From positions 3,899 through 60,853 of the forward strand of contig PLDF01000394.1 of the NCBI GenBank assembly GCA_003135055.1: a stretch of 56,955 nt of DNA. Direction: 5' to 3'. The translations under genes and the position numbers were made by a program. Positions 22,867 through 32,269 of the stretch are shown piece after piece. This stretch comes from Bryobacterales bacterium. Lineage in GTDB: Bacteria; Acidobacteriota; Terriglobia; Bryobacterales; Bryobacteraceae. The notes beneath the pieces were generated by a model. It did not search any database, was not told the origin of the DNA, and saw only the letters and a program-made list of their open reading frames with translations. Positions within the stretch are counted from its first letter, which is position 1. Every line of letters begins with the position of its first letter.

Positions 22867-25611
22867 ATGCTGGATCGGATCACCGTGCATGGCGCGCGCC
22901 AGCACAACTTGAAGAATATCGATGTCGAGATACCACGGAATAGCCTCACCGTGATTACCGGACTCAGCGGCTCGGGTAAGTCGTCGCTGGCGTTCGATAC
23001 CATTTACGCCGAGGGCCAGCGGCGGTATGTGGAGACGCTTTCCACTTATGCGCGGCAGTTTCTCGACCAGATGGAAAGGCCGGACGTGGATTCCATCGAC
23101 GGGCTTAGCCCCGCGATCTCCATCGAGCAGAAGACCACCGGCCGCAGCCCGCGCTCCACGGTTGGAACCATCACCGAGATTTACGATTACCTGCGCCTGC
23201 TGTATTCTTCGATCGGGATTCCGCACTGCCCGGTTTGCGGCAGCGAAATTTCGCGGCAGACCACGGAACAGATTCTGCAGCACGTGATGGCGTTGAAGCC
23301 GGACGACCGGATTATGGTGATGGCGCCGGTGGTGCGCGGCCGCAAGGGCGAATACAGGAAAGAATTGGAGAAGTTCGGGCGGCTGGGGTTTGAACGCGTG
23401 CGCATCGATGGCGTTCTGCGCACCTTAGACGAGCGCGTTCCGCCGCTCGACAAGCGCAAGAACCATACGATTGAAGTGGTGGTAGACCGATTGCTAGTGA
23501 AGCAGGGCATCGAGGACCGGCTGACGAAATCGATCGACGTGGCGACCAAGCTGGCCGAAGGGCTGGTGCTGATTTCGATCGTCAACGGCGAAGAGCGGCT
23601 GTATTCGCAGAAGCTGGCTTGCATGGAATGCGGAACCAGCATTCCGCAACTGGAGCCGCGCTCGTTTTCGTTCAACAGCCCATACGGCGCATGTGAGGAA
23701 TGCCACGGATTGGGCAGCATATGGAGTTTCGACGCGGCGAAGGTGGTGGTGGACCCCGGCAAGCCGTTGTTCGACGGCGGCCTGGGACCCGGCGGCAGCT
23801 CGGCAAGCGTGAAGCAGCGCGTGGAGGCAGCGGCGAAAAAGGCGCGCATCAATATCGCCAAGCCGTTCGAAGAGCTGCCGCAGAAAGCGCGCGAAGCGCT
23901 GATGGAAGAGGCGCTCGCCGCATTGCAGCAGAATCTCGCATCGGCCTCGGACGCCTACCGCGAGTGGATGAGCGACTACATGTCGCCGCGGGAGTGTCCC
24001 GCCTGCAAGGGCGAGCGGCTGCGCCCGGCCAGCCTGGCGGTGCGGGTGAAGAACTTCTCGGTCGCCGAGTTCACCGGGCTTTCGATTTCGCGCGCGCTGC
24101 TGACGGTGCGCGGCTGGGAGTTCAACGAGCGCGAGACGCAGATCGCGGGGCGCGTGGTGGATGAAATCCGGCGGAGGCTGGAGTTTCTTTCGGCGGTGGG
24201 CCTGGATTATTTGAGCCTGGGCCGGTCGGCGGCCACGCTTTCGGGCGGCGAGGCGCAGCGGATACGGCTGGCGACGCAGATCGGCTCGAAGCTGCGCGGC
24301 GTGCTGTATGTGCTGGACGAGCCATCCATCGGCCTGCATCCGCGCGACAACAACCGGCTGCTGGAGACGCTGACGCACCTGCGCGACATGGGCAACACGG
24401 TGCTGGTGGTGGAGCACGACGCGGAGACGATCGAGCGGGCGGATTACGTGATCGACCTGGGCCCGGGCGCGGGCAGGCTGGGCGGCGAGCTGGTGGCGCA
24501 GGGCGTTCCGCGCGCGATTGCGAAGAACCCGAAGTCGCTCACGGGCCGATACCTTTCGGGCGCGATGGAGATCCCCGTGCCGGCCGAGCGGCGCAAGCCG
24601 GGTGAAAAGACTCTGGCGATTCGCGGCGCGCGCGAGCACAATCTGAAGAATGTGGACGTGGAGATTCCGCTGGGCCTGCTGACGGTGGTGACGGGCGTTT
24701 CCGGCAGCGGGAAATCGACCCTGGTCAACGAGATTCTCTACCGCTCGCTGGCGCAGGAAATCTACGGCTCGCACGACAAGCCGGGCGAGCACGACGCTAT
24801 CGACGGCATTGCGCAGATCGACAAGGTGATCCGCATCGATCAGGCGGCCATCGGGCGGACGCCGCGGTCGAATCCGGCGACATACACCGGGTTATTCACG
24901 CTGATCCGCGATCTCTACGCGATGCTGCCGGAATCGCGCGAGCGCGGTTACAAGGCCGGGCGCTTCAGCTTCAACGTGAAGGGCGGGCGCTGCGAGGCAT
25001 GCCAAGGCGATGGGTTGAAGCGCATCGAAATGAACTTCCTGCCGGATGTTTACGTGACGTGCGACGTGTGCCGCGCGCGGCGCTATAATCGCGAGACGCT
25101 GGAAGTGAAATTTAAGGGCTATTCCATCGCCGACATGCTGAATGCGACGGTGGAAGACGCGTTGGGGCTGATGGAGAACCTGCCGCAGATCCGCAACAAG
25201 CTGCAGACGCTGTGCGACGTGGGGCTGGGCTACGTGCATCTGGGTCAATCTTCGACCACGCTTTCGGGCGGCGAAGCGCAGCGCATCAAGCTGGCCAAGG
25301 AATTGAGCAAGCGGCAGACCGGCCGCACGTTTTACTTACTGGACGAGCCGACCACCGGACTGCATTTCGACGATGTACGGAAGCTGCTGGACGTGCTGCA
25401 GCGGTTGGTGGATTTGGGGAATACGGTGGTGGTGATCGAGCATAATGTGGACGTGATGAAGAGCGCCGATTGGATCATCGATCTGGGTCCGGACGGCGGC
25501 GAATACGGCGGGCGCGTGGTGGCGTGCGGCACGCCGGAGCAGGTGAGCCGCTCGAAGAAAAGCTATACGGCCGAGGCGCTTCGCAAGGTGCTCGGCGGCA
25601 GGGCTGCGTGA
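22867..25611 (+). CDS. uvrA: UvrABC system protein A
   Basis: The damage-recognition ATPase of nucleotide excision repair, which loads UvrB on DNA lesions. It has 914 residues, near the usual 940. It starts MLDRITVHGARQHNLKNIDV. Walker A motifs GLSGSGKSSLAFD and GVSGSGKSTLVNE, and two ABC signatures (TLSGGEAQRIRLA and TLSGGEAQRIKLA), show the two ATPase halves. Zinc modules CMECG...CEEC and CEACQGDG...CDVC are present. ATG 22867 is preferred over ATG 22804, which adds 21 unrelated residues. No uvrB or uvrC gene is nearby, as is common. Confidence 0.97.
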   Translation: MLDRITVHGARQHNLKNIDVEIPRNSLTVITGLSGSGKSSLAFDTIYAEGQRRYVETLSTYARQFLDQMERPDVDSIDGLSPAISIEQKTTGRSPRSTVGTITEIYDYLRLLYSSIGIPHCPVCGSEISRQTTEQILQHVMALKPDDRIMVMAPVVRGRKGEYRKELEKFGRLGFERVRIDGVLRTLDERVPPLDKRKNHTIEVVVDRLLVKQGIEDRLTKSIDVATKLAEGLVLISIVNGEERLYSQKLACMECGTSIPQLEPRSFSFNSPYGACEECHGLGSIWSFDAAKVVVDPGKPLFDGGLGPGGSSASVKQRVEAAAKKARINIAKPFEELPQKAREALMEEALAALQQNLASASDAYREWMSDYMSPRECPACKGERLRPASLAVRVKNFSVAEFTGLSISRALLTVRGWEFNERETQIAGRVVDEIRRRLEFLSAVGLDYLSLGRSAATLSGGEAQRIRLATQIGSKLRGVLYVLDEPSIGLHPRDNNRLLETLTHLRDMGNTVLVVEHDAETIERADYVIDLGPGAGRLGGELVAQGVPRAIAKNPKSLTGRYLSGAMEIPVPAERRKPGEKTLAIRGAREHNLKNVDVEIPLGLLTVVTGVSGSGKSTLVNEILYRSLAQEIYGSHDKPGEHDAIDGIAQIDKVIRIDQAAIGRTPRSNPATYTGLFTLIRDLYAMLPESRERGYKAGRFSFNVKGGRCEACQGDGLKRIEMNFLPDVYVTCDVCRARRYNRETLEVKFKGYSIADMLNATVEDALGLMENLPQIRNKLQTLCDVGLGYVHLGQSSTTLSGGEAQRIKLAKELSKRQTGRTFYLLDEPTTGLHFDDVRKLLDVLQRLVDLGNTVVVIEHNVDVMKSADWIIDLGPDGGEYGGRVVACGTPEQVSRSKKSYTAEALRKVLGGRAA

Positions 25612-25644
25612 TGCCTGTAGTTTCTACATTCCGGGTACAAGAGG

Positions 25645-25720
25645 CGGGACAGACGATCGGGTTGTGTCGTCCGTCTTTCGCGGGCCATGACAGACCACGG
25701 AAAACGATGGTCTGTCCCAC
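25645..25720 (+). repeat. Family-B repeat after uvrA
   Basis: GCGGGACAGACGATCGG at the left pairs imperfectly with CGATGGTCTGTCCCAC at the right, with GACAGACCACGG between them. It forms an about 75-bp imperfect palindrome ending 11 bases before the next ATG. Confidence 0.8.
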
Positions 25721-25731
25721 CTGGGGATCGC

Positions 25732-26691
25732 ATGAGTAGATACGAAAAGCAGCCGCTCGATTTCGCGAAGCTCAAGACCGTCGGCCTCGAATACCGCGGC
25801 GGCAAGGTGAAGACGGCGGACTTCGCGTATCCCTACCAGAAGGGCGCGGGCATTTCCGGTTGGCTCGATTCGCTGCCGCGCATTCTGGCGGGCGATTCGT
25901 TCCGCGCGGTGCTGGACGCGGTCGCGGCGGCGCGCGCGAGGCGGCGGGCCATCGTCTGGGGCATGGGCGGACACGTGATCAAGTGCGGTCTGGCGCCGGT
26001 GCTGATCGACTTGATGCGGCGCGGATATGCGACGGTGTTCGCGATGAACGGATCGGCGGCGATTCACGATTTTGAAATCGCGTTGGCGGGACACACCAGC
26101 GAATACGTGGAAACAGCGCTGCCGGACGGGCGGTTCGGCGCGGCGGAAGAGACGGGGCGAGAGATGAACAGCGCGATCTCGGGCGGCGCGGCGGAAGGGT
26201 TGGGGATGGGCGAATCGCTAGGCCGCTGGCTGGAATTGATCGCGCCGGCGAAACATGCGGCATCGAGCTTGCTGATGCAAGCGTACGGGAACGGGACGCC
26301 GGTGACGGTGCATGTGGCGATTGGAACGGATACGCCGCACATGCACCCCGCCTTGGACGCGGCGGCGCTCGGCAGCGCATCGCATCGCGATTTCCGGCTG
26401 CTGGCGGCGCATGTAGCGGACCTGAACGATGGCGGGGTCTACCTGAATGTGGGATCGGCGGTGGTGCTGCCCGAGGTGTTTCTGAAAGCCGTATCGTCGG
26501 TGCGGAATCTGGGGCATCCGCTAGCGGATTTCACCACCGCGAACCTCGATTTTTTTCAGCACTACCGGCCGCGCGTCAACGTGGTGCAGCGGCCGCACGC
26601 GGGCGCGGGCGGCGCGGGCTATGCGATCACGGGGCATCATGAGCTGATGATTCCGCTGCTGGCAGCCGCGCTCATCGAGAAAGAAGCATGA
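25732..26691 (+). CDS. Conserved protein of unknown function, possible deoxyhypusine-synthase-like fold
   Basis: A 319-residue soluble protein with strong motifs: VWGMGGHVIKCGLAPVLIDL, FAMNGSAAIHDFEIALAGHT followed by SEYVE, and THVAIGTDT-like HVAIGTDTPHMHP. The 'NG-x-AAIHD-x-E-x-A-x-GHTSE' stretch recalls deoxyhypusine-synthase-related proteins, but I am not sure of the family. ATG 25732 is chosen because the upstream extension is translated family-B repeat. Its stop overlaps the CPBP gene by 4 bases (ATGA), opening a four-gene overlapping run. Confidence 0.6.
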   Translation: MSRYEKQPLDFAKLKTVGLEYRGGKVKTADFAYPYQKGAGISGWLDSLPRILAGDSFRAVLDAVAAARARRRAIVWGMGGHVIKCGLAPVLIDLMRRGYATVFAMNGSAAIHDFEIALAGHTSEYVETALPDGRFGAAEETGREMNSAISGGAAEGLGMGESLGRWLELIAPAKHAASSLLMQAYGNGTPVTVHVAIGTDTPHMHPALDAAALGSASHRDFRLLAAHVADLNDGGVYLNVGSAVVLPEVFLKAVSSVRNLGHPLADFTTANLDFFQHYRPRVNVVQRPHAGAGGAGYAITGHHELMIPLLAAALIEKEA

Positions 26692-27548
26692 GCGACGAGC
26701 AGCAGCCGTGGCTAGGGCAACCGGGGATGGAGCGACCGGAGACAGGGCCGCCGGAGACAGGGCCGCCGGGGGCTGGGCCGCTGGAGACCGGGCCGGAGGC
26801 TGGGCCGCTGGAGACAGAGCAACCGGGGGCTGGGCCGCCGGAGAAAACCCCCTTCTGGGGTTACAACGACCTGCTGCTTTTTATCGGCCTGGCGCCTATG
26901 TGCCTGATACTCGGGTATACGCTGGTGAAGATTCCGCTGCGCATCCTGCACATTCAGCCGGCAGTGCAAGTGGAGGAAGCGATACCGGAACAATTGATGG
27001 GCTATCTGTTGCTTTTCGGCGCGCTGGGGTTGATCTTGCGGCAGGGCTACGGCCGGCCGTTTTGGGAGTCCCTCGGGTGGACGAACATGCGGCTGCCACT
27101 TGGCGTAATTGTATGCTTTGGCGTCCTTACCGGGGTAATTGTGGTGGTGGCCAGCGCCCTGATTCGGCTGCCCGATAAGGCTAATCCCATGACGGAAATG
27201 ATGGATACCCGCACGGCTATACTGCTGATGACTGTGTTCGGCATAACCGTGGCGCCGCTCTGCGAGGAACTGGCGTTCCGTGGATTCCTGCAGCCGCTGC
27301 TGGCGCGCAGCCTGGGCGCGGCGCCGGCAATTTTGCTGGCTGCGATCCCATTCGGACTGCTGCATTATCCCGAATACGGCGACTCGTGGCGGCACGCGCT
27401 GATCATTTCGGCGGCGGGCGTGGCGTTCGGGGCGATGCGCCATTTCACGGGGTCCACCAAGGCCGCGGTGCTGATGCATGCGTCGTATAATGCCTTTTTC
27501 TTCCTCGTGCTGTTCGCGGATGTGAAGAACCTGCCGCACTCATGGTAG
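26688..27548 (+). CDS. CPBP-family intramembrane glutamic protease
   Basis: A 286-residue multi-span membrane protein of the Rce1/CAAX-protease-like (ABI) family. The catalytic motif LCEELAFRGFLQPLL lies near residue 190, and the later MHASYNAFFF supplies the His. About six hydrophobic segments follow residue 60. The cytosolic N-terminus (residues about 10-52) is a low-complexity run of GPPETGPPGAGPLETGP-type repeats, encoded by a minisatellite-like GC-rich tract. The next gene overlaps by 7 bases. Substrate unknown. Confidence 0.87.
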   Translation: MSDEQQPWLGQPGMERPETGPPETGPPGAGPLETGPEAGPLETEQPGAGPPEKTPFWGYNDLLLFIGLAPMCLILGYTLVKIPLRILHIQPAVQVEEAIPEQLMGYLLLFGALGLILRQGYGRPFWESLGWTNMRLPLGVIVCFGVLTGVIVVVASALIRLPDKANPMTEMMDTRTAILLMTVFGITVAPLCEELAFRGFLQPLLARSLGAAPAILLAAIPFGLLHYPEYGDSWRHALIISAAGVAFGAMRHFTGSTKAAVLMHASYNAFFFLVLFADVKNLPHSW

Positions 27549-28564
27549 AGACCATACAGTGGATCGACGGCGCGGCGGTGCTGATCGACCAGACGCGTCT
27601 GCCGCTCGAAGAGAAGTATGTCGCGTGCCGCACTTATGAAGAGATGGCGGCGGCGATTCGCGATATGATCGTGCGCGGCGCGCCGGCCATTGGCGTGGCC
27701 GCGGCGATGGGCGTGGCGTTGGGCGTGCTGCAGGGGGCGGAATTCGAGACGGTGTGCGAGACGCTGGCGAAAACGCGCCCGACGGCGGTAAATCTATTCT
27801 GGGCGATCGACCGGATGAAGCGGCTGTACGCATCGCTGGCAGGGCAGCCGCGCGACGCGATTTGCCGGCGCATGGTGCAGGAAGCGCAGATTGTCCGCGA
27901 GGAGGACATCGCCATTTGCCGCGCCATCGGACGAAACGGCGTGGAACTGGTACCGGCAGGCAAGACGGTGCTGACGCACTGCAACGCGGGCGCGCTGGCT
28001 ACGGCGGGATATGGCACGGCGCTGGGGGTGATTCGCGCGGCGGTGGAGGCGGGCAAAGGCATCGACGTGTTCGCCGATGAGACGCGGCCGTTTCTGCAAG
28101 GCGCGCGGCTGACGGTGTGGGAATTGCAGCAGGACGGCATTGAGACGACGCTGATTACGGATAACATGGCGGGGCATTTTTTGAAATCGGGACGGATCGG
28201 CTGCGTGGTGGTGGGGGCCGACCGCATCGCGGCCAATGGCGACGTGGCGAACAAAGTGGGCACTTACTCGGTGGCGGTGCTGGCGAAGGAAAACGGAGTG
28301 CCGTTCTACGTGGCGGCGCCGGTTTCGACGCTCGATTTGACGCTGGCTACGGGCGACCGGATTCCGATTGAGCAGCGCGCCGCGGCCGAGGTGACGCACG
28401 TCTTCGGACAGCAGGTGGCGCCGGCGGGGACGCGGGTGGAGAACCCGGCGTTCGACGTGACGCCAGCGCGTTACGTGACGGCAATCATCACCGAGCACGG
28501 CGTGGCCCGCGCGCCATACGAGCGATCTTTGAGAGAATTGGGAAAACAGGAAAACCGACAATGA
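27542..28564 (+). CDS. mtnA: S-methyl-5-thioribose-1-phosphate isomerase
   Basis: Methionine-salvage enzyme that isomerises methylthioribose 1-phosphate to methylthioribulose 1-phosphate. The 340 residues match the family. Key motifs are IVRGAPAIGVAAAMGVA (about residues 42-58), LTHCNAGALATAGYGTAL with the catalytic Cys, and the ETRP and LITDNMAGHFL segments. VVVGADRIAANGDVANKVGT carries the catalytic Asp. It lies in an overlapping operon (previous overlap 7 bases, next 4 bases). No other methionine-salvage gene is visible. Confidence 0.95.
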   Translation: MVETIQWIDGAAVLIDQTRLPLEEKYVACRTYEEMAAAIRDMIVRGAPAIGVAAAMGVALGVLQGAEFETVCETLAKTRPTAVNLFWAIDRMKRLYASLAGQPRDAICRRMVQEAQIVREEDIAICRAIGRNGVELVPAGKTVLTHCNAGALATAGYGTALGVIRAAVEAGKGIDVFADETRPFLQGARLTVWELQQDGIETTLITDNMAGHFLKSGRIGCVVVGADRIAANGDVANKVGTYSVAVLAKENGVPFYVAAPVSTLDLTLATGDRIPIEQRAAAEVTHVFGQQVAPAGTRVENPAFDVTPARYVTAIITEHGVARAPYERSLRELGKQENRQ

Positions 28565-29079
28565 AACGCATTCTCACTCTTTTGTTTTGCGCCGGGATGG
28601 CGCTGACGGCCCAGCAGTTGCGCCGCGCTCCAGGCTTCGCTTTGTCCGACGCCCTCACCGGACAGGTTCGCGATCTCTACGACTATCGCGGCAAGGTGGT
28701 GGTGCTGGAATTCATGATGACCACGTGCCCGCACTGCGCGGCGTTCGCGGAGATACTTGGGGAGGTCCACCAGAAGTATGCAGGCAGAGTGGAAGTGATT
28801 TCGGTCGCCAACTTACCTACGGACAATCCGACCACGGTGAAGCAGTTTGTGGCGGGACACAAAGTAGGCTACCCGATTCTGTTAGACATGGGTCAGATGG
28901 AATACTCGTACGTCCTGAAGCCGAATGTGGATCTTCCGCATGTGTATGTGATCGACGCCAACGGTTACATTCGCAGCGAATATGGGTACGGCGTCATGTC
29001 GCGCGATATCTTCGAGGGGCGCGGGCTGTTTACGGAGATCGATCGGGCGCTGAACGCGGTGAATTCTTCGAAGAAGTGA
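28561..29079 (+). CDS. Exported thioredoxin-like protein (TlpA/AhpC-TSA type)
   Basis: A 172-residue thioredoxin-fold protein with a signal peptide (MKRILTLLFCAGMALTAQQ). The active site is TTCPHCAAF near residue 60, preceded by YDYRGKVVVLEFM. VDLPHVYVIDANGYIRSEYG supplies the cis-Pro region and the typical TlpA 'DANG' turn. It probably reduces or oxidises thiols in the periplasm, for example during cytochrome maturation. It overlaps mtnA by 4 bases and ends the operon. Confidence 0.85.
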   Translation: MKRILTLLFCAGMALTAQQLRRAPGFALSDALTGQVRDLYDYRGKVVVLEFMMTTCPHCAAFAEILGEVHQKYAGRVEVISVANLPTDNPTTVKQFVAGHKVGYPILLDMGQMEYSYVLKPNVDLPHVYVIDANGYIRSEYGYGVMSRDIFEGRGLFTEIDRALNAVNSSKK

Positions 29080-29108
29080 TGCGGGCAGAGGCGCCTGCCC
29101 CGACTGTG

Positions 29109-29323
29109 GAGCGGAAGGTCGGGGCTGTCGATTTTAACGCGGAGACGCGGAGCGGCGGAGGAAGGCGCGGAGTTTTTGCGGAAGCCCGGATTCCGGCGAA
29201 GGGGTCGGAACGATAGTAGTCCAGGCGATTATCGAGGGGCACGGAGGCGGGAGGAAGCGGAGAAATCGAAGCAAGACTACCGCGACAGTGTCCACTGAAA
29301 ATAGGGGCTGGCAGGTGAGTTTC
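29109..29323 (+). repeat. Family-D dispersed repeat, copy 2
   Basis: The counterpart of 11164-11379, in the same orientation. Shared blocks include GGCTGTCGATTTTAACGCGG, GGAAGGCGCGGAGTTTTTGC and CGACAGTGTCC. It fills most of the gap 29080-29430. The only other feature there is a short GGGCAGAGGCGCCTGCCCCG hairpin at 29083-29102. Confidence 0.9.
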
Positions 29324-29417
29324 CGGAGAGCACAGCCGGCGTTGAGATCCGATGCTATCGTGAAACCGCTTGCTGACGCGCGCGGCTCGATGGGAATCGC
29401 CGCGGCGGACGAACCGC

Positions 29418-29423
29418 TACAAT
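29418..29423 (+). promoter_or_regulatory. -10-like hexamer 7 bases before miaB
   Basis: TACAAT at 29418-29423 is followed by 7 bases and then GTG 29431, with no Shine-Dalgarno sequence. No clear -35 was found. Confidence 0.4.
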
Positions 29424-29430
29424 AGGCTCA

Positions 29431-30756
29431 GTGTCCAATAAGACCTTCTACCTTGAGACGTTCGGCTGCCAGATGAACGCGCACGATTCCGAAAAGGTCG
29501 TCGGCACGCTGCTGGAAAAAGGCTACTCGCAGGTAGCGGAGCCCGAAGACGCCGAGCTGGTCCTCTACAATACGTGCAGCATCCGCGACAAGGCCGAGCA
29601 AAAGGTATTCAACCGCCTGCAGCAGTTCAAGCGCGCCGGCAAGGGCAAGATCTTCGGCGTGCTGGGCTGCGTGGCGCAGCAGGAAGGCGAGAAGATCTTC
29701 GACCGCGCGCCTCACGTGAGCCTGGTTTGCGGATCGGCCAGCTACACGCGCTTCGGCGAGATGCTGGTGCAGCTTGAAGCCGGCTCCCGCCGCGTCACCG
29801 GGCTGAGCCTCGATACCGACGAGACTTTCGATACGCCGTTCACCCGCCGCGACAACCCGCACCGCGCCTACATCACCATCATCGAAGGCTGCGACAAAAA
29901 ATGCGCCTATTGCGTGGTGCCGTTCACGCGCGGGCCGGAGCGCAGCCGCACCGGCGAAAGCGTCATGGCCGAAGCGCGGCGCCTCGCGGACCAGGGCTAT
30001 ACCGAAATCCAGCTCCTCGGCCAGAACGTCAACAGTTTTCGCGACCCCTCGCCGGCCGCGTGGGATTTCGCCACGCTGCTCGCCCGCGTCAGCGAAATTC
30101 CCGGCATGCGCCGCGTCCGCTACACCACGTCGCACCCGCGCGATTTCGTCAAGGCCATCATGGACGCCATGGACGCGAACCCCGTGCTCTGCGATCACGT
30201 CCACTTGCCGGTGCAGTCCGGTTCGTCGAGAGTTCTCGCCGCCATGGACCGCCTGTACACCCGCGACGAATACATGCGCCGCATCGAGTGGATCAAGGGC
30301 GCAAAGCGGAAGTATTCCATCACCACCGATATCATCGTCGGGTTCCCCGGCGAGACCGAGCGCGATTTCGAGGAGACGCTCGCGCTGCTCGACGAGATCC
30401 AATACGATTCGCTGTTCAGCTTCAAATATTCGCCGCGCCCCAACACGGCCGCGCTGGCGATGGAAGACCAAATCCCCGAGGAAGAGAAGCAGCGGCGTCT
30501 CGTGATTGTGCAGGAGAAGCAGCGCGCGATTCAGATCCGGCGCAACGCCGAGCTGATCGGTACCACCGAAGAAGTGATGGTGGAAGGCCGCCATCAGGCG
30601 CTGGGCCAGTGGATTGGCCGCACATCCTCAAACCGCACGCTCAACTTCACTCACCCGGATACCGGCGGCGCGTCGCTGGTGGGCCAGTACCTGCCCGTGC
30701 GCGTGACGCGCTCCGGACCCAACTCGCTGGTGGGTGAAAGCGTGGGCGCGCCGTAG
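29431..30756 (+). CDS. miaB: tRNA-2-methylthio-N6-dimethylallyladenosine synthase
   Basis: Radical-SAM methylthiotransferase that adds a methylthio group to i6A37 of tRNA. The 441 residues match MiaB. Its N-terminal UPF0004 domain begins FYLETFGCQMNAHDSEKV with cluster Cys residues (also CSIRDKAEQKV and GVLGCVAQQEG). The radical-SAM cluster is CDKKCAYCVVPFTRGPERSR. HLPVQSGSSRVLAAM and ITTDIIVGFPGETE follow, with a C-terminal TRAM domain (RTSSNRTLNF). GTG 29431 fits the family start and the adjacent -10 element. Confidence 0.95.
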   Translation: MSNKTFYLETFGCQMNAHDSEKVVGTLLEKGYSQVAEPEDAELVLYNTCSIRDKAEQKVFNRLQQFKRAGKGKIFGVLGCVAQQEGEKIFDRAPHVSLVCGSASYTRFGEMLVQLEAGSRRVTGLSLDTDETFDTPFTRRDNPHRAYITIIEGCDKKCAYCVVPFTRGPERSRTGESVMAEARRLADQGYTEIQLLGQNVNSFRDPSPAAWDFATLLARVSEIPGMRRVRYTTSHPRDFVKAIMDAMDANPVLCDHVHLPVQSGSSRVLAAMDRLYTRDEYMRRIEWIKGAKRKYSITTDIIVGFPGETERDFEETLALLDEIQYDSLFSFKYSPRPNTAALAMEDQIPEEEKQRRLVIVQEKQRAIQIRRNAELIGTTEEVMVEGRHQALGQWIGRTSSNRTLNFTHPDTGGASLVGQYLPVRVTRSGPNSLVGESVGAP

Positions 30757-30820
30757 CGCCGTAGCAGGAGGCGTGCCGTCATGGAGCTACTGTGGTCTAA
30801 TTGAACCGGGGGAAGATGCG

Positions 30821-31306
30821 ATGGAAGTGGAAATGAAAATTCGCGGGCTGATGATGGATCCCGTGTCCAACATGCCCATCGTCATCCTCAAGGATGTCAA
30901 TGGCGCCACGGTCCTGCCGATTTGGGTAGGCGTCTTCGAAGCTAACGCCATCGCCCTCGAAATCGAAAAGGTTTCGACGCCGCGGCCCATGACGCACGAC
31001 CTCATGAAGAGCCTGCTGCTGGGCCTCAACACCGGCCTGCGCAAAGTGGTGGTGAGCGAATTGAAGGACGACACCTTCTACGCCGTGATCTGGCTCGACC
31101 GCGAGGGCGAATTGATCAGCGTGGATTCGCGCCCCAGCGACGCGCTGGCTTTGGCGTTGCGGCTCGACTGCCCCATCTATGTCGAAGAGAGCGTTCTGAA
31201 ATCGTCGAAGGTGGCCTCGTCGATGTCCGACAAAGTCAACGACGCCGAGCTGCGCCGCTGGCTGGAAGGTCTGAACGACGAAGACCTCGGCCGCTACAAG
31301 ATGTGA
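30821..31306 (+). CDS. Bifunctional nuclease family protein (DUF151)
   Basis: A 161-residue protein of the DUF151/BFN family. It reads VEMKIRGLMMDPVSNMPIVI, ATVLPIWVGVFEANAIALEI, then TRPMTHDLMKSLL-like RPMTHDLMKSLL and DSRPSDALALALRLDCPIYV. Plant and mycobacterial relatives are reported to have nuclease activity; the bacterial role is poorly known. ATG 30821 has GGGGGAAG about 6 bases upstream and is preferred over an ATG at 30734 inside miaB. Confidence 0.88.
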   Translation: MEVEMKIRGLMMDPVSNMPIVILKDVNGATVLPIWVGVFEANAIALEIEKVSTPRPMTHDLMKSLLLGLNTGLRKVVVSELKDDTFYAVIWLDREGELISVDSRPSDALALALRLDCPIYVEESVLKSSKVASSMSDKVNDAELRRWLEGLNDEDLGRYKM

Positions 31307-31310
31307 ATTA

Positions 31311-31418
31311 GTGGAGCGGGCCCCCTGGTCCGCACGGTTCCGCCTGGACCCGTTCTTCGGCGACAAAGGTCTGCAAGCCGGCCCGGGCCGGCTGTGGACC
31401 AGGGGGTCTGCCCCACTA
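31311..31418. repeat. Family-E repeat before folP
   Basis: Begins GAGCGGGCCCCCTGGTCC and ends GGACCAGGGGGTCTGCCCCA, so its ends are inverted repeats. TGGACCCGTTCTTCGGCGAC inside matches the centre of the copy at 20517-20632. Confidence 0.8.
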
Positions 31419-31420
31419 CA

Positions 31421-32269
31421 ATGCGAAAAACCCTTTTCTGGAAACTCAAGCAACGGGCAATCCTGCTTGGTGAGCGCACCGCCGTGATGGGCGTACTGAA
31501 CGTGACGCCCGACTCTTTTTCCGACGGCGGCCGTTACTCCGACCCCGACCGCGCCTTCGCGCGCGCCGTCGAAATGGAAGAGCAGGGCGCGGATATCATC
31601 GATATCGGCGCCGAATCCACCCGTCCGGGCTCGGCGCCCATTTCCGCCGACGAAGAATGGCATCGCCTCGGCCCCGTGCTGAAGCGCCTCAAGGACCGGC
31701 TCACGATTCCCGTCTCCGTGGATACATACAAGGCGGAAGTGGCTGAGCGCGCGCTGGAACTTGGGGTTGAAATTATCAACGACCCATCCGGGTTGACGTT
31801 TGAGCCGAACCTGGCGCGCGTGGTTTCGAATCGCGACGCGGGCCTGGTGGTGAGCCACATGCGAGGGCGTCCCGAAACATGGGCGAAACTTGCCCCATTG
31901 AAGGACCCGGTTGCGTCCATTCGCCGCGATCTGGACGCGGCCGTCAGCCGCGCGCGTCACGTGGGCGTCGACAAGGCGCGCATCGCCATCGACCCAGGCC
32001 TCGGCTTCGGCAAGCGCGGGGACCAGAATTCGCTCATTCTCGGCAAGCTGCGCGAGTTGGCGGATCTGGATCTGGCGGTGATGATCGGCCCCTCGCGCAA
32101 GCAGTTTCTGGCGCATGGCACGCCCCAGGAAACGGCGTTTGCCACCGCGGCAGCCGTCACCGCGGGCATCCTCGCCGGGGCTCACATCGTGCGTGTGCAC
32201 GACGTGCGGGAAATGCGCGCCGCCGCCGATGTGGCCGACGAGATTTTGAAAGCCTGCGCGGAGAGTTAG
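31421..32269 (+). CDS. folP: Dihydropteroate synthase
   Basis: Condenses para-aminobenzoate with hydroxymethyldihydropterin pyrophosphate in folate synthesis; it is the sulfonamide target. VMGVLNVTPDSFSDGGRY (about residues 23-40) and DIIDIGAESTRPGSAPI are the two family signatures. SVDTYKAEVAERAL, INDPSG and GLGFGKRGDQN follow, with PSRKQFL near the C-terminus. ATG 31421 is preferred because an earlier in-frame ATG at 31394 begins inside the family-E repeat (MDQGVCPTT). No other folate gene is adjacent. Confidence 0.94.
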   Translation: MRKTLFWKLKQRAILLGERTAVMGVLNVTPDSFSDGGRYSDPDRAFARAVEMEEQGADIIDIGAESTRPGSAPISADEEWHRLGPVLKRLKDRLTIPVSVDTYKAEVAERALELGVEIINDPSGLTFEPNLARVVSNRDAGLVVSHMRGRPETWAKLAPLKDPVASIRRDLDAAVSRARHVGVDKARIAIDPGLGFGKRGDQNSLILGKLRELADLDLAVMIGPSRKQFLAHGTPQETAFATAAAVTAGILAGAHIVRVHDVREMRAAADVADEILKACAES

